A stretch of DNA of 64,000 nucleotides from positions 81,697,760-81,761,759 of the forward strand of contig CM043948.1 in NCBI GenBank assembly GCA_014529385.2, written 5' to 3'. The DNA comes from Adiantum capillus-veneris (Eukaryota; Streptophyta; Polypodiopsida; Polypodiales; Pteridaceae). Positions 31,325-42,473 of this stretch are shown here, piece after piece. The notes beneath the pieces were generated by a model that ran no database searches, was not told the origin of the DNA, and saw only the letters and a list, made by a program, of their open reading frames with translations. The position numbers and the translations under genes are program-made. Within the stretch, counting starts at the first letter, position 1; each line of letters starts with the position of its first letter.

Positions 31325-34300
31325 ATGGACTTCGAATCTGGGGAGAAAGTACATATGATACTTGACAATGAAATCGTTGGTATTGGTTGTGTGTGTAGAA
31401 CAGATCCAGATTCCACTTGTGGTGGTACAAAGATAGGGCTGGGAAATGTCTCCATACTAGTGGAGGAATGCTTGAAGGATGTGGTCCTACCTTTTCCTAC
31501 AATGGATACTTCATCTCTCCAAGGCTCATTATGGAGTGTTGTTCGATGGTCAAAGCTTCTTTTGCAATCTTTTGTATTAAATGGGAACTTAATTGATCCA
31601 CACGAAAGCTACAATGGTGATGAAGAACATGATCATTCTGATCCTCTAGTTACAGATGCAATACCTATGACAAGCCCAGAATTTGAAGCAATGATTCGAG
31701 AGTCTTGGAGAAATCAGAGGGTCCTTTTGAAAGATGACACAATGATGCAAACCATGAATGAAGGGACCATCTTATATGTATTTCCACATGATTATGTCAA
31801 CTTTCAGGAACTTGGTCCTGATTGTGTGGGTGTGGGTATTGAAAGAGAAAATGCAAGCATTGATGATGTGGTTGAAGTGGGCAGCATCACTTTGCTAAAG
31901 TGGCCCATCAAGCAGACAACAATGTTGAATGGGAGCCCATTACAACGCTTTGTTCCTGTTGATGGCATGCATGCTACATATGAGGATGTATCCAACGATG
32001 GCAATGTTGGAAAAAAACTTGATGGGAGTAATGTTGTCCAGTTGTCAAGGAAGAGACGATACACTTACATGAACAGGACTCAAAAATCAAATGCAGCACC
32101 AGCTTCGACTTTTTACCTTTCAAACAAATCAATTCAAAGGGTATCATGCATTGATTGTCTGCCAATTTGCAGATCGTGATATGGTGACAAGGTTACGACA
32201 ACAATTTTGGGGAGAGTTTCAAAAATCACGCACTAATTATGTTTATGATGTTCTTTCTATATGTTATCAGAAAGATGAGAAGTCACGATACCAATTCAGG
32301 CTAAATGGATCTATTGTTTGTTGTAGAGCATGGTATGAGCTACATGGAATACCAAAGACATCATTTTATCGATACAAGGAGAACTTTGAAAATGGTGTGC
32401 GCTAATATGTACATGGGAACACATGTACATTGAGAAGGAGACTTCAACATACTAGTTTAGCAAGAGCACTACTAAATGAGTTTGTGGAAAACAACTCTGA
32501 GAAGATGCCACATAGAAGTAGAACACTGCTAGATGGCTCAAGAGAGACTCAATTGGTGATTCCATCAACATACAAACAAGTGGATATTTTATGTGAAATC
32601 AACACGACACTTGACCAAATGGGCTATGAGAAGAAGCTATCCCAATCTTCTTTTGGTAGAATTTGGAACAAAGAGTACCCACATGTCACTTTAACAAAGA
32701 CGAGTGAGTTCTCTAAGTGAGTGAGTTCTCTAAGTGCAATATTTGTAGCTCAATCAAGGCAAGGTTAGAAGCTAAACCTTCTCTTGAAGAGAGAGCTCTT
32801 CTCTTGAGGGAGAGAGAAGTTCACATGGCACAACAAAAGAGTTGCAGAAGCCTATATTATGCATGGCGCACGTATTCAGAAACTCAACCACAAAAATATG
32901 TATGCATAATCCATGATAAGATGGATCAAAAGAAGACTGCCATTCCTAGATTACGCATTGTTCCCAAGGGTGTGGATTCAGGATATAATCTGCAGGTGGC
33001 ATTGATTGGCATGATCACTCATGGACATGGAGAAGGTCATTACGGACACTTTGTCTTGAATGGTTTGTGGCCAGCTGATCCAAATCTTACAATTGGCTCA
33101 ATTGCTAATTGTTTACATAACCTCGAGAGGATAGATAAGCATCCTCTTGGTGATCTAGTAACAAATGGACTTCCAAGGAGCAATATTTCACTACTACATG
33201 CTTTGAACTCAAGGGATGCTTTGGACTACCATAACTTGAGTGATGGAAAAGAGCCCATTGTGCAGTCGTTAGAAATTGCAGAAGAGGAATTGGGGTCAAC
33301 ATTTCGCAGATTGCCAGAGAACTTGTTGCTACAATTGGATAATTGTGCAGGGGAAAACAAAAATCGATACCTATATGCCTATTTGTCAATGCTTGTTGCA
33401 AGGGGTGTTTTCAAAACCATCCAGCTGGGATTTTTAATGGTTGGGCATACACATGAGGACATAGACGCCATGTTTAGTAGGTTTTCAGAGAAGTTGAGAG
33501 TTACACAAACCTATACTTTGCCACATTTGATGGATACATTACGAAACAGCTCATCTTCATCTCCAGCTCCATTTTTTCTCACAAAGATCCCCGACTTCAA
33601 GCAATATTGTGATGGCTATCTTTGTGATGGACAAGACATACTTATTGGACATTCCAAACCGCTTCAGTTCAGGTTCTTTATGCAGGATGAGACACCAATG
33701 ATGCAATATAAGGCACATGTAGGTGTATCAAGTTGGAGTGGAAGTATTCACCTTTGGAAAACAGACACAGAAGGCAAGCCAATGTTACCACATGGAGATC
33801 CACCTCTAGTACAAATGGCGGAGTATGTCAAGGCCCACGAAGAAGTCATTTTGGGGCTAAAGAACTATATAAAATTTTGGAAAAATTTAGGGAATGGTTC
33901 AAGTATTCCGCGATATTATAGACCTGTGATAGATTATTGGAGTAAGGTAATTGAAGAGATTGGAAAAGCAATCATATCAGAGGGAGTCTTGTATGAAATG
34001 TTTTGGCCAAAAACTCAAGAATATTCTCACCTACAAAGCACTACAATGAATTTGCAACAAGGAGCAGAAAGATTCCTAGGCCTTGAAGAGTTGAACGATC
34101 ATTTTTGTGGGCCTCAACGAGATAGGCCAAGGGAAGAGTTTGACCCTATGTCTGATGTGCACCAAGGTGACTTTCTTATGCTTGTTCCGAGTGACACAGA
34201 AATCTATCCAGTGTGGCTTGCAATGGCTTTATCTGACATTGATAATGAGCCTACATCACCAAACTACAGAAAACTCTTGATTCAATATTGGGCACCTTGC

Positions 34301-34555
34301 GCGAGAAAAAGTGGGATGACAGATACTCAAGCTTACAGTAATTGTTGGAAGGGTTATTGGGCTGTCAACTATAAGGACCCACAAGTGTGGGAAACTATAG
34401 ATGCAATTGTTTGGTCCTGGAGACCCAACAAAGAAGGACCATTTTCTAGAATAAAGATTCCAGAAAGACATGCTCTAAAAGCCAAAGAAGGCCTCACTCG
34501 TGCACATCAGCCACACTTGGATCAAAGTTCAGATATGGTATCAAATGTGGAGTAG
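31325..34555 (+). pseudogene. DUF8039-DUF7869 transposase-like protein, broken
   Basis: A 3.2 kb coding region in one direction. Part 1 (31325-32150) has VGIGCVCRTDPDSTCGGTKI and LPFPTMDTSSLQGSLW, resembling the DUF8039 domain found in plant En/Spm-related ORFs. Part 2 (about 32160-32720) has YQFRLNGSIVCCRAWYELHG and IPKTSFYRYKENF. Part 3 (32717-34555, 612 codons) is a DUF7869-type domain with IIHDKMDQKK (D at ~32915/32924), LLQLDNCAGENKNRYLYAYL (D at ~33338) and MVGHTHEDIDAMFSRF (~33440-33490). These acidic residues could form a DDE/D-like RNase H site (inference). Breaks: a frame change near 32150 (or a tiny intron), a TAA at 32403, and a 17 base tandem duplication at about 32702-32735 that shifts the frame. 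Confidence 0.7.
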
Positions 34556-34844
34556 AATTATGTGGAGCTTCTATTGTGACTATACTAGTCAATTTGTAAA
34601 CAAAATCTTTTTTGTATCTTCCTTTGTTTTATGTAATTTATAGTTATTATTCAAATCCATGTGTTGTACATCCTCTTGACTTTTGGTGTTTATCAACACC
34701 ACAATCCTATGAGATTTTCACTTTATTTACTAGCCACAAACCTCAATTTTTTCCACTTTAAGTGGAAAATTCCCAAATTACATGAATTCGGTCGATTTGG
34801 AGATTCCCATAATGTGAGATTTTTACCAAAATACCTAATATGGT
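34556..34844 (+). other. 3' flank of transposase-like gene
   Basis: AT-rich noncoding DNA between the stop codon and the copia fragment. Possible poly-A signals (ATTTAT, TTTTATGTAA) but nothing firm. No GGTCCACC cores occur on this side. Confidence 0.5.
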
Positions 34845-35821
34845 CTTTTAAGCAGAAATACCCATGCATGCCTGGAGTAATCATCAATGAAAGTCACGAA
34901 GTACAGGTAATTGCCCAAGGACGGAGTTTGCATGGGCCCACAAACATCACTATGCACAAGCTGCAACCTGCATGTGGCCCGAACTGAACCATCCTTTGGA
35001 AATTTAGAACGCTGCATCTTACCCAAAATACAGCCTTCACAAACATGTTTGACAAGTGCTTCAAGAGGTGGCAAAGAAGCAACCATATCAGATTTCTACA
35101 AACGCAGCAAACTGGCAAAATTCAGATGACCAAAACGTGCATGCCAAAGTTTTGCATTTGAAATAGCCCTTGAATCTGCAACAGCATTTGCAAAATTTTG
35201 TCCACACTTGTCATACAAAGTGAGCTTATACAGCCCACGGCACAAAAGCCCAGATGCAACAATTTCATCACCAAAACTGAGATCATGAACTGTACATCTG
35301 TCATCCACAAATTTGACTACAAGTCCAAGTCTAGCAAGTGCGGATACAGACAAGAGATTCTTCTTGATCCCAGGTACATAAAGTGCATCAACAAGTGTGA
35401 AGGAACTGCCATTAGCAGCAGTGAGCACAATCTTTCCAACTCCCTGAACTGGATAAGAGGCATTGTTGGCACAAGTGACTGAATTCCCATGAGGGACAGA
35501 CTCGAGAGAGGTAAACAATTCACGAAGTGAGGTAATGTTCTTTGTAGCACCACTGTCGAAATACCACACATGTGAATCTGCAGCAACTGACAAGCATGCA
35601 TCATGGACAGCAGGATTGTAAGTGCACTCTGCGCTAAAAGCCCATTCTACATCAACATCAGCAACACAGTCTCCTTTCATAGAAGACTCAACAATGGCTG
35701 CATTTGTAGTGGAACCAGCATTTGCATTGGAACCAGCCTCTTTCTTCTTAGCCTCTTTGGCCTTCAACTTAGGACACGACTTGATCAAGTGACCATTGGC
35801 TTTACAATAATGGCAACGCAT
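34845..35821 (-). pseudogene. copia zinc knuckle, protease and integrase start
   Basis: Continues the gag frame. CHYCKANGHLIKSC is the CX2CX4HX4C knuckle (~35780-35815). WYFDSGATKNITSLRELF holds the protease active site DSGA (~35555), followed by LYVPGIKKNLLSVSALARLG. LWHARFGHLNFASLLRL begins GAG-pre-integrase, a TAG stop follows at 35096-35098, then CEGCILGKMQRSKFP and the integrase core start HSDVCGPMQTPSLGNYLYFV, with FIDDYSRHAWVF before the break near 34845. Confidence 0.85.
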
Positions 35822-36663
35822 CTTCTTTTTTCCCTTATCACCAGAATTGCCAGACGAAGTACTGCCAGCAGAAGCATTAGGAACATAATTTTTGCCACAC
35901 GCAATAGAACCATAAGAAGTGGCTGCATTGCTGTTACCACCCTTTCTTTGAGAAGCAATAAAAGCCTGTTCAACTGCATGCTATCTAGTCCTGTTTTTTC
36001 TGGACAGTGACTCTTGCAACAGCAATGTGCATAATGCATCAAACTTGACAACTTCTGGATTTCCTTGGGTCATCAGTCTCCAAGTACTAGCAAAAGTCTG
36101 GTAGGAATCTGGTAAGGCATCAAGAACAGTCTGCACAAGGGAACTGTCTGAAATGACTTCACCTGCAGAAATAAGCTGCTCATTGATATCCTTGACACTA
36201 GCAAGGAAAGTGTCCATATCATCTTCCTCATGCATAATCTTCGACTCCAGCTCTTTACGCAGCAAAGCAATTTTAACCTCATTGCGGCTTGCATAAAGAC
36301 CTGCTAAAATATCCCAAGCCTGTTCTGCAGATTTTGCTGAACGGATGTGAGGAACAATGGTGCGCTTCACAGACAACACAATCAATGCATGAGCCTGCGC
36401 ATCCTTAACATCCCAACGAGCTTGTTCTGCCGTAGGCAAAACAACTCTAACATCTGCAATCCTTGCAGCAAGACCTGCAACATCCTCAACATCGCCTACA
36501 TCCTCAGAACCACGACGTACATGAGTGCCCTGCACAATGTTCTAGACACCCTTTGACACAAGAACATGTTGCATCATATAAGCCCACATAGGGTAGTTGT
36601 CCCCATCCAACCTGTCCTCAGCAGCAAACAGCTTGAACACATCTGTGTTGTTGTTGTCAGCCA
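35822..36663 (-). pseudogene. gag: copia gag with two in-frame stops
   Basis: The capsid protein of the copia element. The start MADNNNTDVFKLFAAEDRLD fits the usual N-terminus (…RLDGDNYPMWAYMMQHVLV). The UBN2/Retrotran_gag_2-like part follows: AWDILAGLYASRNEVKIALL, then LDALPDSYQTFASTW. TAG stops interrupt it at 36542-36544 and 35981-35983, and the same frame continues through both. The Ser/Gly/Asn-rich segment before the knuckle runs from about 35960 to 35830. Confidence 0.8.
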
Positions 36664-37012
36664 TGGTAAATGCTGCACCTGATGTGAAAACTGCCCAAAA
36701 ATAGGAGAAACGAAGCGGGAACAACCTGTGGTATATAGCACAAACCGTAGAAGACTATAAGGCACCTATTATGCAGAAAACGGCACTGACAGAAATTCTG
36801 CACAAAATGACGAAATAGCCTGTGCAGTACTGCTTGTAGTGGAAACGGAGGCCGAAATGAGCCCAAATCAAAATTCTGAGCAGACCAATCTCTTCGAACT
36901 CTCCCAAAATTTTTGTCGACCTGCGAACGCTTGCCAAAGCTCACTGAAATCGGAGAAAGTGAGCAGGCGTGTGCTGAAGCAGCTGGCAACTAAGCCCGGG
37001 AGAACGTGACCT

Positions 37013-37024
37013 GCTCTGATACCA
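37013..37024 (-). other. primer binding site, initiator tRNA-Met type
   Basis: The minus strand reads TGGTATCAGAGC two bases after the LTR, the classic plant copia primer site complementary to initiator tRNA-Met. Confidence 0.92.
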
Positions 37025-37026
37025 AT

Positions 37027-37230
37027 TGTTGGAATTAGGGTTGCAGAGAAATGCACACAGCTTGGAGAAGACGAAGGAAGCTCAAGGCACACAATAGAGA
37101 GCGTGTTACTTAGTGTGCAATGGAAAGATAGATAGCCCTAGAGTGATGGGCGTATATACAATGCACGGGGGGAAAAACCTCCTAAAGAGGGAAAAATGCC
37201 CCGGCGGTCCTAGTGTGTTCACACACATCA
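37027..37230 (-). repeat. 5' LTR of copia fragment
   Basis: In the minus direction it begins TGATGTGTGTGAACACACTA and ends CCCTAATTCCAACA. The 204 bases are short but normal for copia. The outer boundary is inferred from the TG start because no second LTR is available. Confidence 0.7.
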
Positions 37231-37857
37231 CTACCACATGTATATGGTAACATCAAAATCATTCTTGCACAGCATATTGTTTCTCATGCATTTTTGTGTA
37301 TGCATAAATAGGGTGTCCCATCATTGGACATATGCATTAGACACTCTTTTTTGCTTCCACCTATGCACCTTGAGTGGACTACAACAGACAAAACCAATGT
37401 TTCATCATGCCACCCTTTCATATTTGCTCCCTTTTTAATTCCATATCTATCAGAAAATAATCCCTTGAGTACTTTGTTAATATTTCCAATGCTAATAAGT
37501 ACCCCAATAATGCGCGTATACCAAAAGCACTTTTTTCCCACTGGGTTTTTTCCCTTTGGTCATCCAGGTATTAAACACTAATTTAGAACCTCATCATTAT
37601 ACTTCCCTTGTATATACTTTTCATAAATAAACATCAGCTTCATCATTATGCTATTACAACGGACAAATGCAACATCATCTGTCACATCAGACATATTTGG
37701 ACCAATGAAGATGCTGCAAAAAATGCAACCTCATCAACAAATCAAACAACAAAATGAAGACGATCAACCCATCAACAACCAATCAAAACCTTCCCTGGCC
37801 CCCACGGACACTTTTCAACAGTGCCCGAGGATGGGCACTAAAATAGGAAGGGGGGAA
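37231..37857 (+). pseudogene. 3' end of a gypsy element and polypurine tract
   Basis: From about 37648 an open stretch codes for a Gln/Asn-rich tail (MLQKMQPHQQIKQQNEDDQP ... CPRMGTKIGRGEC) of a kind often seen at the C-terminal end of retrotransposon ORFs, and it runs into the purine tract AGGAAGGGGGGAA (37845-37857). 37231-37640 holds nothing I recognise. The rest of the element is missing, cut by the copia fragment or earlier rearrangement. Confidence 0.5.
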
Positions 37858-38769
37858 TGTTAACTGAGTCAACATCAGTTAATAGAAGGTGCTAAAGACG
37901 GAAGACGTACAAATGCACATCGAGGATGAATGCAAAGGAGGAGTAAAGATTGGAGTTACACATTTTCCACGTTTTCCCAAAATGGTCATGTATTGTAAAT
38001 TCCCAAATTATTTCAAGCCATTGTAATATTTTAATGTGTTACGGGCTCAATGGGAGTTCCAAGTTGTAAAGAATAGGTCATTTACTGTGCCTAAGTTGCA
38101 GATGCAGTAAGTGGTGAGACCTAAAGGCCTTGGGCGCCCGGACATTGCTTATTTTTAACCTAGGTATATAAGGCAGTGTGTAAAAGAAATTAGGGTTCTC
38201 AAGTCATTTGTTGAGAGCACTCTTTGGTGAGAGCTCTTGAGGTGTGTGGCTATGGAGTCCTTGAGCTTCTCCTTGCTCATGAGACTTGATTAACACTAAT
38301 CAATGATTCATTCTCTCTCATTATGCCTCTCTCTTACTTCTTATGATTGCCTATGATGCTCACATTAACTAGATCTTAACTAATTAGTGGTTAATCCCTC
38401 TCTAATCTTCTGTGGTTGCCCTCTTTTGCTTGTGTGTGCATGTAGGTTTGATTGGAGTGTGCTGCTCGATAAAACTATGTGTGTGTGCTTGCGATTAGTG
38501 TGTTTCATGATAGGATTAGTGTTGTGTGCGTCTTGCAATCGTAGTGTGTGTGATTGGGTTGATTAGAGGTGAAGAGAAGTGGATATGGAGATTGCCCTTC
38601 ATTGCGGCTTAGCTCCTCCATAGGCCGAGAAGCTCACCTCGTAGAGTTAACCATTTGTGTTTCCATGATTAGCTCACTAACCGTTTCATGCCCTAGCTAG
38701 GTAGCTCATCCCTCCGGTTTGATAATTTTGTTGGTCATTGGAGCTATTGCAACGATGGGACCCCCAACA
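37858..38769 (+). repeat. LTR (3' LTR) of a further gypsy element
   Basis: 912 bases from TGTTAACTGA directly after a polypurine tract to CCCCCAACA. Contains TATATAAG at 38165-38172 and an R-U5-like downstream part. The following bases (ATTTGATGTATG) are not a primer site, so this is a 3' LTR. No second copy lies in the window. Confidence 0.7.
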
Positions 38770-41140
38770 ATTTGATGTATGACATTTGTGGTTTAACTTG
38801 CTCTAGCCTTGTAGTTTATAGATTTGTATAAGGTGGGTTTTTGGCAAGTTATGGTTTTGCAGCAGCTCATGAGTGTGGGAAGTTTATGCATATGGCACTG
38901 AGGAGTGCGGTTTGAGATTTGTTGAGAGTGTGTATTCCCATAAGTACTATTTGCATCACATGGCACCAACTTAAGCACATGTGCTACTATATTTAATAGC
39001 CATGTTTGCCACGTAGGTACCTTATATGCAATTTCTACCATTGTACACTTTTGTGGAGCCATTGTTGGCATTTTACGGCACTCTATCTATGTTGAGTAGT
39101 CGACAATTTTTTGGACAGTTTGTAGTGGTCGAAACCATCTCCCACTTTGGCATCTTGAATGTTACTTTTATGTTTGAGATTCTGCTCATTTTGCAGGGGA
39201 GACTCTGTTCAATTTTCCCTAGGTTCTTACCATATGTTTGCACATATCTGCAACCTTATTCTATCATGGTATAATGGTAGATTTACTCTCACTTTGATAG
39301 TGATCAAGTATTTACTCTGACTTTGATAGTTTTTTTGTCAGCTTGGACACAGATTTAGTGTTCTTGCATCCACTCCTGGAGGAGTGAGATTTATGGTATA
39401 CTCGTAGTGGCTACAGGCAGATTTATGGTATGCACTATTTTTGATTGACGAACATTCCAATCCTGAGTCTACTGCATACAGTTTATAGGTAGTCACTGGT
39501 TTACAGGTTTCTACATGTGTACATTTATGCAATTGTCGATTTTATAGGCAGATTTGTGGGATGTGTATTGAGCATTGTACGTGCTCACTAATTGTATATA
39601 TGGTTATGCACTTTATGCTTTGTTGAGAGTTATTTATCCCACATATTGAACTTACTTTACTATAGTGATACTTGGCATGCTTGCACTATCTCTTGGTGCT
39701 ATTTTGTGCGCATTTATGGGTTGATTTTGTAGAGGATACTCCATCTATGTATGTTGAGTTTAGTACACTGTTTCTATACATCTTGTGGTAGAGTTTAGTC
39801 AAGCTATAGATTGTATATGTAAGCATTGGATTGATGCAATTTTATGATTGACTATGTAGTAGTCAAGTGAGGTCCCACTTTTTGCACATATACATCTTTC
39901 TTCACTGATATGGAATTCATTATGTGTGATGGATCAAAGTTGACAATGAAGATTCATGAGAGACGGAAATTTCGCTCTTGAGGACAATACGTTGTTGGCA
40001 TTATGGTCAGAAAAGGGTACATTAATTGCCATTGTTGTAAATGTATGAGGTAGCAGTGGAGATGTATGCATTATGGAATGACACTTTTGACACAAACTAG
40101 AGAGGTGGCTTCGTATGCCAATGACAATGATGTCACCTTTACTTCTAGTGTTCCTCATAGTTTAATATCTAATAGAGATAAAAATTGCTCTTGACAACTG
40201 CTAGATGAGTATGCAATGTTCCACATCACATCATGTCGAGAGTGGTTCATTAATTTTGCTAGTGGGAGCCTTGGTTGTGTGCATCTAGCTGATGAATCAA
40301 CATATGACATAGAGGGTGCAGGAGATGTATGCTTGCCATAACCCACTAGTGGTGCGACTTACGTGCTACAACATGTGCGTTATGTTTCTGAGATTGCATA
40401 GAGCTTGATCTCAGTGAGTTGCTTGAGAGACAGTGACAATCAGATTCTGCTCCGAGAGCAGTCTTTCCACATGCAGTTGGGTCGCTTAGTTGTTGCATGA
40501 GGAGCTAGGTCATACATCGTCTACCCATTGTAGGTTTCTCAGGTATGAGATGGCATTCGTGTGAGCAATGAGAGACAAGACGTGTCTCATTCATGGGTGC
40601 ACTCCAATTTGTGCAGGAGACAGGGCATGTACATGTGTAGGACATGTCAGTGGACTTTGCAGAGGTAGAGGTGGAACGGGATTGCTCTAGTGAGACATAG
40701 CAGGTGTTCTAAGTGTTTGTGCAAATAGAGGTAGAGTAGGTCTAAAGTGAAGTTCTTTGATATGCTCATGGTAGAGGCTGATGAGTTGATGCCATGACAC
40801 ATAGTTGCACATATGGATAAGAGGGACATAGCCATCCAAGTGTTGGTGATGACACATCCATACATGATGAATAGCCATGATGATACAATGCATGTATATA
40901 GCACTAAGGAGACTAGCAAAGTCAGGTTTGTGCAAATTTCATCAGTGTTTGGGTGTCTCTTCTTAGACATGTTAGTGTCGATGCCTGCATTAGCAGCTAC
41001 ACTAGGAGCAATTGCAGCAGGGATTGTCAGATCTATGATGCTTGATGCTAGCATAATGCTTTGTGGAGCCATGTAGACCATATAGAGATGTCTGTAGGAT
41101 TTGCATGTAAACTCTAGCATGGATTTACACGCTCATCTAT
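38770..41140 (+). other. 2.4 kb without a recognisable gene
   Basis: T/G-rich on the plus strand with scattered short ORFs, none with a motif I know. Phrases such as AGATTTATGGTATGCACTAT recur loosely around 39390-39550, suggesting decayed repeat sequence. The 157-codon minus-strand ORF at 40647-41120 is hydrophobic but matches nothing I recognise. Confidence 0.5.
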
Positions 41141-41513
41141 TACTAAATCCAATATAGACTGCTCAAAATGTACTAACCCTTATTCTTTATATATTCTTTA
41201 TATACATAGAAGAATAAGGAGTGAGGGCTCCTTCCTGCCACTTTGCTCCACCCACATCTTGCACCTTCTCTTCTCCTCACACTCTACACGCACCGCTTTC
41301 ACACATTGCACTCTCACTCGTCGATGTTGAAGGTACCAAGAGAGATCGAAATCAAGATGTTGCCAAAAAACAAGGCTATGCTACAGGAGAGCCAAGCCAC
41401 TCTCTCTTGCTCTCGCTATGTCAAAAACTCTAAAAATAAAAAAAAGGACTCGAGGTGAATGTCGCCTCCAAGGTCGAAGTAGAAATCAAAGAAGCAGATG
41501 GAGGAAAGGGTCT

Positions 41514-41589
<76 letters not shown>

Positions 41590-41964
41590 TTAGCCATGGG
41601 TGCGATTCTGCTTTTTGCCACCGCCACAAACCCGAGAGAACCTCTCTCTTGCTCTCTCTCATCGTAGGCATGTCCCTTTAGACATAATATAACTTCCCTT
41701 AGAGTTTTGTGACAATCGAAGTCCATTGTCATCGAAATGGTGTGATGACCTAAAGTGGTGAGAAAGGACATAGGTAGATTTTTCAATCTGGAGGTGGTAA
41801 TTTTCTTGTTGAGTTGATGTGTTTGCCTATTAGGTTCACTTCTTGAGATTGACAACCTCAAAGAGTCTCTGTGCCTCATCCAAGTCACTTCCCCGAGTAT
41901 TGATATTATTATGTTAGTGCCAAATAGCTATCCTGCAGACATCTGTCGTGGAAACCCGCTAACA
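41141..41964 (+). repeat. LTR of a decayed retroelement, 5' boundary uncertain
   Basis: Ends ACCCGCTAACA at 41964, directly before a tRNA-Asp-like primer site. The last ~100 bases match 44690-44797. TATATAC/TTTATATA sequences near 41190-41210 could be its promoter. A perfect (CT)n run of about 70 bases lies at 41516-41586. The left end cannot be fixed because the right copy is truncated. Confidence 0.55.
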
Positions 41965-41983
41965 TTGGCACCGTTGTCGGGGA
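41965..41983 (+). other. degenerate tRNA-Asp primer binding site
   Basis: TTGGCACCGTTGTCGGGGA differs from the canonical TTGGCGCCGTTGCCGGGGA at two positions. It shows that the DNA to its left is a 5' LTR and the DNA to its right an element interior. Confidence 0.8.
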
Positions 41984-42473
41984 ATGATGCTCAGGTGGTG
42001 AGTGACATAATGCGTATTTTGAGTTTCATTGTCTAGAGATTAATCATTTACACTAGCAGCAAAGTAGCTAAACGACGGTTTAGTACTTGACCGAGTCTAG
42101 AATTCAAGGACTTGCTAGATCTATTCTCGAGAGGTAAAGAGAGTTGTGAGTGAGATAGAAAAAGCATTTCATTCTTCGATTTTCTCATTACAGAGTGTTG
42201 TTCTGTTTTTCATTATGACTTTTGTTTGCTTTTTTTCATATTTTTTTCATGTTTCTTTCTAGCACATAGAAGTAGAGTAAGTAGAAACCACCATCAAATT
42301 GGGCTGAAAAAATCAGGGCAAAAAGGGTTGAAAATTATATTTTGGGTAAGGAAGACCATAACTCTGAAATTTAAGAATTTTGATGGTAGAGACCTAAAAG
42401 ATGATTTGAAACCAAAAAGTTGGTGCTCAAGGGCCTCAGCAAATTGATCAATTTTAGCAGATTCTGTGGTCAA

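Larger units (their letters stand above)
34845..37230 (-). mobile_element. Ty1/copia fragment: 5' LTR to start of integrase
   Basis: On the minus strand the order is LTR, tRNA-Met primer site, gag, zinc knuckle, protease, then GAG-pre-integrase and the first part of the integrase core, where similarity ends near 34845. RT, RNase H and the 3' LTR are absent. The coding part is one frame throughout, interrupted only by three TAG stops (36542-36544, 35981-35983, 35096-35098). Confidence 0.88.

Noticed and set aside
32406-32429. Inverted repeat ATGTACATG...CATGTACAT as a terminator or transposon end
   Set aside because: It lies inside the transposase-like coding region and there is no matching copy at a plausible element boundary.
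40647-41120. 157-codon hydrophobic minus-strand ORF as a membrane protein
   Set aside because: Hydrophobicity comes from a T/G-rich region. There is no family motif, and the opposite strand is equally open.
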